Shown: positions 53,085 through 61,603 of the stretch, one piece after another
How positions within the stretch are numbered: the first letter of the stretch is position 1
How the letters are laid out: every line of letters starts with the position of its first letter
NCBI GenBank assembly: GCA_965198905.1
Contig: OZ240678.1
Location: 434,001 to 498,000, forward strand
Direction of reading: 5' to 3'
DNA from: CAHJWH01 sp965198905
GTDB lineage: Bacteria; Pseudomonadota; Alphaproteobacteria; Caulobacterales; Caulobacteraceae
Length of the DNA: 64,000 nt
Translations under genes and position numbers: made by a program
The notes under the pieces: generated by a model
The model's input: the letters and a program-made list of their open reading frames with translations, nothing else
The model's database searches: none
What the model was told of the DNA's origin: nothing

Positions 53085-54098
53085 TCAGCCCTCCATCACG
53101 CGGCGCATGGCCTTGGCCACCCGCTCGGGGCCTGGGAAATAGTCCCACTCGAAGGCGTGGGGATAGGGCGTGTCCCAGCCGGTCACCCGCTCGATCGGGG
53201 CCTCCAGGTGGTAGAAGCAGGCCTCCTGCACGAGCGCGCTAAGCTCCGCGCCGAAGCCGGAGGTGCGGGTGGCCTCGTGCACGATGACGCAGCGGCCGGT
53301 CTTCTTCACCGAGGCCTCGATGGCTTCGATGTCGACGGGGACGAGGGTGCGCAGGTCGATCACCTCCGCATCGATCCCGCTGTCCTGCGCCGCCGCCAGG
53401 GCCACGTGCACCATGACGCCATAGGCCAGCACGGTGAGGTCACGCCCTTCCCGAAGCGTCGCCGCCTTGCCCAGCGGCACGGTGTAGTGCTCCGCCGGCA
53501 CCTCGGCCATCGGATGGCCGGCCCAAGGCGAGACGGGCTTCTCGTGGTGGCCGTCAAAAGGTCCGTTGTAGATGCGCTTGGGCTCCAGGAAGAGCACCGG
53601 GTCGTCGTCCTCGATACAGGAGATCAGCAGGCCCTTGGCGTCGTAGGGGTTGGACGGGATCACCGTCTTCAGCCCGGCCACGTGGGTGAACAGCGCCTCC
53701 ACGCTCTGGGAGTGGGTGTTGCCGCCGAAGATGCCGCCGCCATAGGGGCTGCGGATGGTCATGGGCGCTGTAAAGTCGCCCGCGGAGCGGTAGCGGATGC
53801 GCGCCGCCTCGCTGACCAGCTGGTCGTAGGCCGGGTAGATATAGTCGGCGAACTGGATCTCCACCACGGGGCGCAGGCCATAGGCGCCCATGCCGATGGC
53901 CGCGCCGACGATGCCGCCCTCGGCAATCGGGGCGTCGAAGCAGCGGGTCAGGCCGTGCTTCTTCTGCAGCCCGTCGGTGACGCGGAACACGCCCCCGAAG
54001 AAGCCCACGTCCTCGCCGAAGATCAGGACGTCGGGGTCCTTCTCCAGCATGTTGTCCAGGGCGGAGTTCAGCGCCTGGATCATGTTCATCGCGGGCAT
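53085..54098 (-). CDS. bkdA2: Branched-chain 2-oxoacid dehydrogenase E1 beta subunit
   Basis: 337 residues, ThDP-dependent E1 beta. Text typical of the family: NMIQALNSALDNMLEKDPDV, GEDVGFFGGVFRVTDGL, FDAPIAEGGIVGAAIGMGAYG, EIQFADYIYPAYDQLVSEAA, RSPYGGGIFGGNTHSQSVEA and the C-terminal RVTGWDTPYPHAFEWDYFP. ATG at 54098, five bases after the E1 alpha stop, gives the normal start; the longer frame overlaps E1 alpha. With E1 alpha it forms the heterotetramer that decarboxylates branched 2-oxo acids. Confidence 0.94.
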   Translation of the reverse strand: MPAMNMIQALNSALDNMLEKDPDVLIFGEDVGFFGGVFRVTDGLQKKHGLTRCFDAPIAEGGIVGAAIGMGAYGLRPVVEIQFADYIYPAYDQLVSEAARIRYRSAGDFTAPMTIRSPYGGGIFGGNTHSQSVEALFTHVAGLKTVIPSNPYDAKGLLISCIEDDDPVLFLEPKRIYNGPFDGHHEKPVSPWAGHPMAEVPAEHYTVPLGKAATLREGRDLTVLAYGVMVHVALAAAQDSGIDAEVIDLRTLVPVDIEAIEASVKKTGRCVIVHEATRTSGFGAELSALVQEACFYHLEAPIERVTGWDTPYPHAFEWDYFPGPERVAKAMRRVMEG

Positions 54099-54103
54099 GT
54101 GTG

Positions 54104-55333
54104 TCAGAATCCCGCTTCGCGCTTCTGGCGCAGCAGCCGCCAGTCCATGTCCTTGTAGACGTCCTCGAACATCGTCGCCGGCTCCGGGCGCGACTGGCCG
54201 AGCGTGCCGATGGCTTCGGCCTCCTTGCCCGCCGCTCGGACCAGCTCGACCGCCTCCTGCTGGTAGGCGGCGTGCTGCTCGTTGGACCATTCGCCCAGCC
54301 CGATCAGGTGGGCGGCGAGCCGCAGCACCGGATCGCCGAGCGGCCAGCCGCCCGCCTCCTCCGCCGGCCGGTAGCGCGCCGGGTCATCGGAGGTGGAGTG
54401 CTGGCCGGCGCGGTAGGTGTAGAGCTCAAGCACCGTGGCGCCGAGGTTGGCGCGTGCTCGCTCGGCCGCCCATTCGGTGGCGGCGTACACCGCCAGGAAG
54501 TCGTTGCCATCCACCCGCAGCGCCGGCAGGCCGTAGCCGATCCCCCGCGCGGCGAAGGTGGTCTGATCGCCGCCGGCTATGCCGTGATAGCTGGAGATGG
54601 CCCACTGGTTGTTGACGATGTTGAGGATCACCGGCGCGCGATAGACGCTGGCGAAGGTCATGGCGGAGTGGAAGTCGCCCTCCGCCGTCGCCCCGTCGCC
54701 GATCCAGGCGGCGGCGATCTTGTCGTCGCCCTTGTAGGCGCTGGCCATCGCCCAGCCCACGGCCTGAGGATATTGGGTGCCGAGGTTGCCGGAAATGGTG
54801 AAGAAACCGAACTCCTTGGAGGAGTACATCACCGGCAGTTGCCGTCCCTTGATAGGGTCGCTGGCGTTGGAATAGATCTGGTTCATCATCGTCGCCAGCG
54901 GGTAGCCGCGGGTGATGAGCAGGCCTTGCTGGCGATAGGTGGGGAAGCACATATCCTCTTGGGTCAGCACCAGAGCCTGGGCGCAGGCCACCGCCTCCTC
55001 GCCGGTACATTTCATGTAGAAGCTGGTCTTGCCCTGGCGCTGGGCGCGGTACATGCGGTCGTCGAAGGCGCGCGTGAGGAGCATGGCCTTCAGGCCGCGC
55101 CGCAGTGTCTCGGGGTCCACCCGCGGGTTCCAGGGACCGACCGCGTGGCCCTCCTCGTCCAGCACCCGGATCAGGCCGTAGGCCAACTCTCGCATCTGCA
55201 GGGCGGGGGTGGAGATGTCCGGCCGCTCGACGCCGCCTGCGGCCGGCAAATGCAGGCGCGTGAAGTCCGGCTCGTCGCCCGGACGGGTCTGCGGCTCGGG
55301 GACGTGCAGGCTCAGGGCCTGGGAATTCTTCAT
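54104..55333 (-). CDS. bkdA1: Branched-chain 2-oxoacid dehydrogenase E1 alpha subunit
   Basis: 409 residues. The ThDP-binding motif reads GDGATAEGDFHSAMTFASVYRAPVILNIVNNQWAIS (GDG...NN type, shown here in two pieces of one domain). The phosphorylation-loop region is YRAGQHSTSDDPARYR, as in branched-chain E1 alpha. MKNSQALSL start at 55333 or GTG at 55342. It leads the E1 alpha-E1 beta-E2 operon and supplies the active-site half. The 147 bases upstream, to the flaF stop, show no gene. Confidence 0.93.
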   Translation of the reverse strand: MKNSQALSLHVPEPQTRPGDEPDFTRLHLPAAGGVERPDISTPALQMRELAYGLIRVLDEEGHAVGPWNPRVDPETLRRGLKAMLLTRAFDDRMYRAQRQGKTSFYMKCTGEEAVACAQALVLTQEDMCFPTYRQQGLLITRGYPLATMMNQIYSNASDPIKGRQLPVMYSSKEFGFFTISGNLGTQYPQAVGWAMASAYKGDDKIAAAWIGDGATAEGDFHSAMTFASVYRAPVILNIVNNQWAISSYHGIAGGDQTTFAARGIGYGLPALRVDGNDFLAVYAATEWAAERARANLGATVLELYTYRAGQHSTSDDPARYRPAEEAGGWPLGDPVLRLAAHLIGLGEWSNEQHAAYQQEAVELVRAAGKEAEAIGTLGQSRPEPATMFEDVYKDMDWRLLRQKREAGF

Positions 55334-55489
55334 GCTCACCACCCAGGACGCCGAGCTTCTTTGTCACGGCGAAAACGACCCCCAGACCCTAAGATCAGGG
55401 AGCCGCCGCCTTCCTAGCGTCGGAAATGGCGGAAAGCGACCCTCGAAGACAGCTCAGACGGGCAATGTTTTGCGTCAGGCGACCGACGG

Positions 55490-55867
55490 TCAGGCGGCTT
55501 GGGCCGAGGGGGCGGCCAGATTGGGCGTCAGCCCTTGCATGATCGAGCGGTTCACCTCGATCAGCAGGTCGAGGTCGCCCTGGTTGCGGATCACCTGGCT
55601 GGTCTGGCGGCTGACGAACAGGCTGAGCGAGATGATGCTGGCGCGGGTCGCCTCGGGCAGGACATTCTGCGGACTGGCGCAGTCTGCGGCGAGCGCCGCC
55701 CAGAGCCTGCGGTTCCAGTCCAGCGCCGCGACGCGGGTCTTCAGATCGCCCTTGTCGACCCGCGCCGCATCCATCAGGGCGCGCGTGACCTCGGTGAAGA
55801 GCCGATATTCGGTCTCGCGCGGGCTTTCAGCCCGTTGCGAGGCTTGCTGGTAAGCTTGAAGCGACAT
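55490..55867 (-). CDS. flaF: Flagellar biosynthesis regulator FlaF
   Basis: 125 residues, mostly helical, matching FlaF of alphaproteobacteria: QAYQQASQRAESPRETEYRLFTEVTRAL and NRRLWAALAADCASPQN. In Caulobacter FlaF is a secretion chaperone or adaptor for flagellins and works with FlbT, which represses flagellin mRNA translation. flbT starts upstream and the two genes overlap by 41 bases, so they are co-translated. No flagellin gene is in the window. Confidence 0.93.
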   Translation of the reverse strand: MSLQAYQQASQRAESPRETEYRLFTEVTRALMDAARVDKGDLKTRVAALDWNRRLWAALAADCASPQNVLPEATRASIISLSLFVSRQTSQVIRNQGDLDLLIEVNRSIMQGLTPNLAAPSAQAA

Positions 55868-56252
55868 GCCCTAGTCTCTCGCTCTCGTAATCGATCATTT
55901 TGCGACAAGACATCAACGCCTTGTAGTAGTTTCGCCCCAAGACGTGCTTGGAGGCGTTGACGCATTCCGCCAGGATGTCCGCATTTCGGACGACGCCCAT
56001 GAAGTCGTTCAGGCGTTGGGAGAACTCTCCAAAATGTTGGGCGGCCTCGGATTCGTCCAGATACATCATCATGACCGGGAAATAGACGCGGCGGGCCGGG
56101 GAGGTCACCTCGTCGGCCTGCATGATATCCTTTTCGCGAAGCACCGACGCCTTGTTCTGCAGCACCAGCACGCCGCGACGGTCCCCGTTCTGGACCACAG
56201 CGCCGTTCAGTACGAACCTCTCTCCCGGCTTCAGCGACAACTTTAGGGGCAT
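55827..56252 (-). CDS. flbT: Flagellin mRNA regulator FlbT
   Basis: 141 residues beginning MPLKLSLKPGERFVLNGAVVQNGDRRG, with LREKDIMQADEVTSPARRVYFPVMMMYLDE and YYKALMSCRKMI, the FlbT family text. It binds the 5' end of flagellin mRNA and blocks its translation until the hook is complete. ATG at 56252 follows GGGAG at a normal distance; upstream codons to 56315 are not family-like. Overlaps flaF and is divergent from the TPR-glycosyltransferase gene, with a 150-base shared control region. Confidence 0.93.
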   Translation of the reverse strand: MPLKLSLKPGERFVLNGAVVQNGDRRGVLVLQNKASVLREKDIMQADEVTSPARRVYFPVMMMYLDESEAAQHFGEFSQRLNDFMGVVRNADILAECVNASKHVLGRNYYKALMSCRKMIDYESERLGHVASSLPASLATG

Positions 56253-56352
56253 GTGAAGGCTCCCGCGCGGCGTTCGACCGCTTCTCGCGCTGTCCGGGGC
56301 GAGCGACACCCGCATAGCCCCGCAGCGCTGAAGCCGGCCTAAAGAGACACGG

Positions 56353-56367
56353 TTAGCGCTGCGTTAA
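56353..56367 (+). promoter_or_regulatory. CtrA-box-like sequence in the flbT / TPR-glycosyltransferase control region
   Basis: TTAG-CGCTGCG-TTAA differs from the Caulobacter CtrA consensus TTAA-N7-TTAA at one base and keeps the seven-base spacing. It lies 36 bases before the ATG of the TPR-glycosyltransferase gene and about 100 bases from flbT. CtrA controls early flagellar genes in these bacteria, so the place is sensible, but a single imperfect site can occur by chance. Confidence 0.4.
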
Positions 56368-56402
56368 GCTGGATCGGCCAAGGCTGCCTCCGGAGGTTTC
56401 TC

Positions 56403-58172
56403 ATGGCGTCAGCCCACCCTTGCGCCGACGCGGGCGCCAAGCCCCAGCCCGTCCGCCCCCTCGATCCCACCGCAGGCGCGGACCCGCTGGAAAAGCTGAC
56501 CCGCGCCCTGGCTGAGCTGAAGGCGCAGGCGATCCTGCCGCTGCTGTCGGCGGCGATGCAGGCGCTGAACGGCGGCGATGTCGGCGAGGCGCTGAAGCTC
56601 ACCAACCAGGTGCTCGATGTCGATCCCGCCTGCGGACTGGCCTGGCACGTGGTGGCGCTGTGCCGAGAGCGGGCGGGCGACCTCAATGGCGCGCTGGCGG
56701 CCTATGAGAAGGCGCTGCAGCTCGATCCCCAGGACGTCGACCTGGCCAACGATCTCGGCCGGCTGGCCATGCAGATGGGCCTGTACACGGTGGCCGAGCA
56801 GCTGTTCGCGCATTTCGTCGCCGAGCGGCCGGGCGTGGTCGACGGCCCGAACAATCTGGCCTGCGCGCTGCGGGAGCAGCTTCGCTACGCCGACGCCCTC
56901 GACGTGCTGCGCCCGGCGATCGAGGCCAATCGGGGCTCGGCGCTGCTGTGGAACACGCTTGGCGCGACGATCGCCGAGCAGGGCCAGACCGAAGGCTCGC
57001 TGATCTTCTTCGACGAGGCGCTGCGCCACGACCCGGCGTTCGCCAAGGCTCGCTACAACCGCGCCAACGTGCGGCTGGCGCTGGGCGACGCCACCGGCGC
57101 CCTGGCCGACTGCGAAGCTGCTTTGCAGGACCAGGGCCTCGACGAGAGCGAGCGCGCGATGATGACCTTCGCGCGGGCCACCATGCTGGTCGCCTCGGGA
57201 CGCCTGGCCGACGGCTGGGACGCCTATGAGAGCCGGCTCGCGCCGCGCCACGTCGACGTCACCCACTTCGTCACCGGCGCCACGCCCGCCTGGACTCTTC
57301 AGACCCCGTTACTAGGCGCCGACATGCTGGTGTTCGGCGAGCAGGGGCTGGGCGACGAGGTGCTGTTCGCCAACGTGGCGCCCGACCTGCTGGAGGCGCT
57401 GGGCGCGGAAGGGCGGCTGACCCTGGCGGTGGAGCGCCGCCTGGTCCCGCTCTTTCGCCGCAGCTTCCCTCAGGCCGAGGTCGGCGCCCACGCCACCTTC
57501 CGGGTGGAGCACCAGTCGGTCCGCACCGCGCCGTTCGCCCGAGACCGGGACCGGGACTTCGACGCCTGGGCGCCCCTGGCGTCGCTCCTGCGCCGCTTCC
57601 GCCGGGACGTCGCCGATTTCCCCGAGCGTGCGGCCTACCTGCAGGCCGATCCCGTCCGGGTCGAACATTGGCGCAGCCGCCTCGCCGAACTCGGCGGCGG
57701 GCGCACCGTCGGCCTGCTCTGGAAGAGCCTGAAGATCGCCTCCCAGCGGGCGCGCTTCTACGCGCCGTTTGCGGAGTGGGCGAGCGTCCTGGCGGTCCCC
57801 GGGCTCCGCTTCGTCAACCTGCAGTACGGGGACTGCGCGGCGGAGCTGGCCTTCGCTCGGGACGTGCTCGGCGTCGACATCTGGACACCCAAAGGACTGG
57901 ACCTGAAGGACGACCTCGACGAGGTGGCGGCGCTGGCGAGCGCTCTGGACGTGGTGATAGGGCCCGCCAACGCCAGCATCAATCTGGCCGCGGCGTGCGG
58001 GACGCCCAGCTGGTTCGTCTGCCCCCCCGGCGGCTGGCCGATGCTCGGGACGCGCCGCTACCCCTGGTATCCTGCGGCGAGGGTGTTCAGCCCGACCGGC
58101 CTGAACCAGTGGACGCCGGTGATGGAGCGGATCGCCGACACCCTGCGGCAGGACGCCCCACCGCTCGCTTGA
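56403..58172 (+). CDS. TPR-repeat protein with glycosyltransferase-like C-terminal domain (FlbA-like)
   Basis: 589 residues. TPR units at about 44-240 (ALKLTNQVLDVDPACGLAWHV; ALAAYEKALQLDPQDVDLAND; SLIFFDEALRHDPAFAKARYN). The C-terminal half has FGEQGLGDEVLFAN, GGRTVGLLWKS and VVIGPANASINLAAACGTPSW, resembling the sugar-nucleotide half of GT9/GT41-like proteins. In Caulobacter a TPR protein beside flbT (FlbA) acts in flagellin modification; I infer the same here from the neighbour, not from a search. ATG has GGAGG six bases upstream. The target sugar or protein is not visible. Confidence 0.72.
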   Translation: MASAHPCADAGAKPQPVRPLDPTAGADPLEKLTRALAELKAQAILPLLSAAMQALNGGDVGEALKLTNQVLDVDPACGLAWHVVALCRERAGDLNGALAAYEKALQLDPQDVDLANDLGRLAMQMGLYTVAEQLFAHFVAERPGVVDGPNNLACALREQLRYADALDVLRPAIEANRGSALLWNTLGATIAEQGQTEGSLIFFDEALRHDPAFAKARYNRANVRLALGDATGALADCEAALQDQGLDESERAMMTFARATMLVASGRLADGWDAYESRLAPRHVDVTHFVTGATPAWTLQTPLLGADMLVFGEQGLGDEVLFANVAPDLLEALGAEGRLTLAVERRLVPLFRRSFPQAEVGAHATFRVEHQSVRTAPFARDRDRDFDAWAPLASLLRRFRRDVADFPERAAYLQADPVRVEHWRSRLAELGGGRTVGLLWKSLKIASQRARFYAPFAEWASVLAVPGLRFVNLQYGDCAAELAFARDVLGVDIWTPKGLDLKDDLDEVAALASALDVVIGPANASINLAAACGTPSWFVCPPGGWPMLGTRRYPWYPAARVFSPTGLNQWTPVMERIADTLRQDAPPLA

Positions 58173-58226
58173 CCCGGCTCACGCCCGCAGGCTTATGTCG
58201 CCGCAAATGCGAGGAGACGTAAGGCG

Positions 58227-59549
58227 ATGAGACGGCTGGGCACCGCGCTGCTGGCGATTGCGACGCTGATGCTGGGGGCGGCGCCTTTGGCCGCGCACGC
58301 CCAGGACAAGGCGAAGACGGCGATCACCAAGGAACAGCGCGACAAGGGCATGAAGGACGCCCCCGCCGCCGTCCAGAAGGCCGGCGTGGCCTGCACCGTC
58401 ACCGACGCCGCCTATCTCGGCGCCTCCAAAACCAAGGACGGACAGCAGGACGTCTACGAGGTGGCCTGCCAGCAGGGCATGGGTTACGTCGTGCTGTCCG
58501 GCGCCAAGGAGGCCAAGGCCTATGACTGCCTCGCCGCAGCCAGCCAGCCGACGCTCGCCTGCAAGCTACCCGAAAACGCGGACCCCAAGCAGGGGCTTAA
58601 GGCGGACATCGCCTCGGCCGGCGTAGTCTGCACCCCCACCAACGCCCGCTATCTGGGCGCCAACGCCACCACCAGCGTCTACGAGGTCGCCTGCCAGCAG
58701 GGGCCGGGCTTCCTGCTGCAGGCTCCGCAGACCGTGTCCGCGGCGACTCCTGTGGTCGCCGTCCCCTGCATCCAGACCATCGGGACGGCCAACGCCTGCA
58801 CCTTGACGGACAAGGCGCAGGACGCCGCCTTCCTCGCCGGCCTCGTGGCCAAGACGGGCAAGAGCTGCCAGATCTCGGGCAGCCGCTACATCGGCTCCGA
58901 CAAGACCAGCGGGGCGTCCTACTACGAGATCGGCTGCGGCCAGCAGGCCGGCTTCGTCCTGTCCGCAGACAAGGCCGGTTCTCTGGATCGGGTGATCACC
59001 TGCGGCGAGGCCCAGGCGCTGGGCGGTTGCAAGCTGACCGACAGCACCCAGATCGCCAGTCAGGAGAGCGCCACCTACACCCGGCTCGCCAAGGCCGGGG
59101 GCTTCAACTGCGACGTTTCCAAGTACCGTCCCATCGGTCTGGACGCCAACAAGGACGAGGTGGTCGAGCTCGCCTGCTCCAACCGCCCCGATGGGGTGGT
59201 CGCCATGTTCCCCAGCGCGCCCGGCGGGCGGACGCAGTTCGTCGACTGCGTTAAGGCCGGCGAGTTCGGGCCGAACGGCGCCTGCACGCTGAGTTCACCG
59301 ACGCCGGTCTACGCCAAGTACACCGCGGCGCTTGCGGCCAAGGGACGGTCGAGCTGCAAGGTCTCCGGCGCGCGCTACCTCGGCAAGAGCCCTCAGGGCA
59401 CAGATTTCGTGGAGACCGCCTGCGCCGACGGCAACCCTGGCTGGGTCATCGAGCTGACCTCGTCCGACACCGTGAAGTCCTTGTTGAGCTGTGGCCAGGC
59501 CAAGAGCGTCGGACTGGCCTGCGAGCTGCCGACCAACGCCAAGGGCTGA
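58227..59549 (+). CDS. Secreted protein with five cysteine-containing repeats, unknown family
   Basis: 440 residues: a signal peptide (ATLMLGAAPLAAHAQ, ending about residue 26), then five tandem units of about 75-85 residues. Each unit has a cysteine in a (V/S)C-x-(V/I)-(T/S)-x-(A/S/Y)-RY-(L/I)-G phrase, a second in YEVACQQG or ELACSN, then two near the end (AYDCLA...ACKL; ITCGEA...GCKL). With four cysteines per unit, two disulfides per unit are likely in the periplasm. A purge of such units ends the protein. I do not recognise it; convergent with ygfZ. Confidence 0.7.
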   Translation: MRRLGTALLAIATLMLGAAPLAAHAQDKAKTAITKEQRDKGMKDAPAAVQKAGVACTVTDAAYLGASKTKDGQQDVYEVACQQGMGYVVLSGAKEAKAYDCLAAASQPTLACKLPENADPKQGLKADIASAGVVCTPTNARYLGANATTSVYEVACQQGPGFLLQAPQTVSAATPVVAVPCIQTIGTANACTLTDKAQDAAFLAGLVAKTGKSCQISGSRYIGSDKTSGASYYEIGCGQQAGFVLSADKAGSLDRVITCGEAQALGGCKLTDSTQIASQESATYTRLAKAGGFNCDVSKYRPIGLDANKDEVVELACSNRPDGVVAMFPSAPGGRTQFVDCVKAGEFGPNGACTLSSPTPVYAKYTAALAAKGRSSCKVSGARYLGKSPQGTDFVETACADGNPGWVIELTSSDTVKSLLSCGQAKSVGLACELPTNAKG

Positions 59550-59570
59550 CGAAGCGGGACGCATCGTTTG

Positions 59571-59602
59571 AACGGTCCGCGGCGGCGACGCTGCGGACCG
59601 TT
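59571..59602. terminator. Bidirectional hairpin between the repeat protein and ygfZ
   Basis: AACGGTCCGC with GCGGACCGTT, a perfect ten-base stem around a 12-base GC-rich loop, placed in the 60-base gap between two convergent stop codons (59549 and 59610). Position and symmetry suit a two-way terminator, though the flanking T-tract is short. Confidence 0.7.
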
Positions 59603-59609
59603 GGGCGGC

Positions 59610-60464
59610 TTAGATGGCGGCGGGGGTGACAGCCTCCTGCACCGCATCGACCAGCCAGAAGGGCAGGTCGAGCCGCACCTCCATACCCTCTGTCGTCAAT
59701 GGTGCACCCGTGGCTCGGTCGAGCCTTAAGAGCGCCAGAGCCCGGCCGTCGACCCCCGAACGCACCTCGCCCGCGCGCAGGCTACCATTCAGCACCTCTG
59801 CCCCCGACGCCAAGGCCGGACCGTCGAAATTGAGCGGCGCGAGGCGCGACTTGACCACGCTGCGACGCTTCATCCGCGAGGTGGTCTCCTGCCCCACAAA
59901 GCAACCCTTGCGGAAGTCGATCGCGTTTAGCAGGTCGAAATTGGCCTCCAGCGCATAGGTTTTGTCCGACAGGCCGTCTCGCGCGACATCGGGAACGCCC
60001 CAGGCCAGACGATGAACGTCATAGGCCTCCGCGCCCTGCCGCAAGGCGCCTTCAGGGGCCGGCACGTTCAAGGCGCGAAGCCCCAAGGCCTCCAACCGCG
60101 GGTCCTGCCTCCACGCCCCCTGAGCCTTCACAGCCCCCCCGAAGAGCGCGGCCACCACGCCCGGCGTAGGCTCGATCTCCACCTTGGCCCGAAGCCGATA
60201 CATCCTGAGGCGTCCGACCAGCGCCTCCCGGGCGGCGGCGGGGACGTCCAGCCAGGCCCCCTCGGCTTCCGCCAGGATGAACAGGTCGTAGAGCAGCCGG
60301 CCTTGCGGGGTGAGCAGGGCGGCGTAGCGCATCTCGCCTTCCGCCATGGTCAAGACGTCCTGGGTGATCAGGCCCTGCAGGAAGCTGCGCCAGTCCGGCC
60401 CCGCGACGCGGATCAGCGCACGGTCCGGCAGGACGGTAAAGACGGCGTTCGGAACCTCGGTCAT
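59610..60464 (-). CDS. ygfZ: Folate-binding protein YgfZ (GcvT-like)
   Basis: 284 residues. The signature KGCFVGQETTSRMK holds the conserved cysteine of the YgfZ/IBA57 family, which helps assemble or repair iron-sulfur enzymes (for example those in tRNA thiolation) using folate. GcvT-like text: SFLQGLITQDV, MRYAALLTPQGRLLYDLFI, AYDVHRLAWGVP. ATG at 60464. Divergent from the GT9 gene, with 92 bases between starts. Confidence 0.93.
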   Translation of the reverse strand: MTEVPNAVFTVLPDRALIRVAGPDWRSFLQGLITQDVLTMAEGEMRYAALLTPQGRLLYDLFILAEAEGAWLDVPAAAREALVGRLRMYRLRAKVEIEPTPGVVAALFGGAVKAQGAWRQDPRLEALGLRALNVPAPEGALRQGAEAYDVHRLAWGVPDVARDGLSDKTYALEANFDLLNAIDFRKGCFVGQETTSRMKRRSVVKSRLAPLNFDGPALASGAEVLNGSLRAGEVRSGVDGRALALLRLDRATGAPLTTEGMEVRLDLPFWLVDAVQEAVTPAAI

Positions 60465-60556
60465 GGCGGCAATCTGGCCCCGGACGCCCCCAGGCGCCAG
60501 GGAGACGCCGCGGCGGAGGTGGCGCCCACCGCCGGAGCCGGGTAACGATCAGCGCG

Positions 60557-61603
60557 ATGGCGACGCCGCGCTTTCCTATCCTGTTCATCACCGCCAGCCG
60601 GGTTGGCGACGCGGTGCTCTCCTCCGGCCTGATCCACAGGCTGGCCGAGGAGATGCCGCACGCCACCTTCACCATCGTCGCGAGTCCGCTGACCGCCCCG
60701 CTGTTCCGCGATGTCCCGGGGCTGGACCAGGTGATCGCCTTGGAGAAGATGGGCATGGCGGGCCACTGGGTCCGCCTCTGGCGACAGACGCGTGGGCGGC
60801 GATGGGGCCTGGTGGTGGACATGCGCGGCTCGCAGCTCGCCCGCATGCTCAACGCCCGGCGGCGCGCCGTCCACCGACCCCTTTCGTCGGCCGTGGCGCC
60901 GATCCACAAGGTGCTGGAGGCGGCGCGCGTCCTGAGGCTGGAGGACGATCCCCCCTCGCCTCACCTGTTCACCAGCCCCGCCACCGAAGCCGCTGCCGAC
61001 GGCCTGCTCGGGCGCGATCCGGCGCCGTTGCTCGCCATCGCGCCCGCGGCGAACTGGGCCGGCAAGACCTGGCCGGCAGAACGATTCGCCGTCGTGGCCG
61101 CGGAGTTGCTGGCGCCGGGTGGCCCGCTGCCGATGGGAAGGCTGCTGCTCCTCGGCGGCCCCGCCGACCGCTTCGCTGCGGAGGCCGTGCGGCGGGTGAT
61201 CCCGCGCGCACGGCTGGTGGACACCGTGGGGCGCGTGGACCTGCTCACCGCCTATAGCCTGCTCAAGCGCGCCCGCCTGTTCATCGGCAACGACTCAGGC
61301 CTCATGCACCTCGCCGCCGCGGCCGGCGCACCGACGCTCGGCCTGTTCGGTCCCTCCGACGAGCGGCTCTATGCGCCCTGGGGGCCTAAGGCGCGGGTGC
61401 TGCGCGGCCCCCGCGACTTCGCCGCCTTCAAGGCCATCGACCCCGAGCTGAACCAAGTCGTCTGCCACATGTTCGACCTACCGACCGCCTGGGTCGTCGC
61501 TGCGGCGAGGCGGCTGCTGGAAGATACGGCTCCGCCGCATGTGGCCGACGGCCCTGATCCTGTGGCGATGGACGCCCCCGCTGGCGAGTTCGAGCATGAC
61601 TGA
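60557..61603 (+). CDS. Glycosyltransferase family 9 (heptosyltransferase-like)
   Basis: 348 residues of the ADP-heptose:LPS heptosyltransferase family. GT9 text: ILFITASRVGDAVLSSGL at the N-terminus, APAANWAGKTWPAERFA and NDSGLMHLAAAAGAPTLGLFGPSDERLYAPWG at the C-terminus. Usually acts on lipopolysaccharide core or related glycans at the inner membrane. Its stop overlaps the start of the dihydroorotase gene by eight bases, so they are co-translated. The exact acceptor is unknown. Confidence 0.9.
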   Translation: MATPRFPILFITASRVGDAVLSSGLIHRLAEEMPHATFTIVASPLTAPLFRDVPGLDQVIALEKMGMAGHWVRLWRQTRGRRWGLVVDMRGSQLARMLNARRRAVHRPLSSAVAPIHKVLEAARVLRLEDDPPSPHLFTSPATEAAADGLLGRDPAPLLAIAPAANWAGKTWPAERFAVVAAELLAPGGPLPMGRLLLLGGPADRFAAEAVRRVIPRARLVDTVGRVDLLTAYSLLKRARLFIGNDSGLMHLAAAAGAPTLGLFGPSDERLYAPWGPKARVLRGPRDFAAFKAIDPELNQVVCHMFDLPTAWVVAAARRLLEDTAPPHVADGPDPVAMDAPAGEFEHD

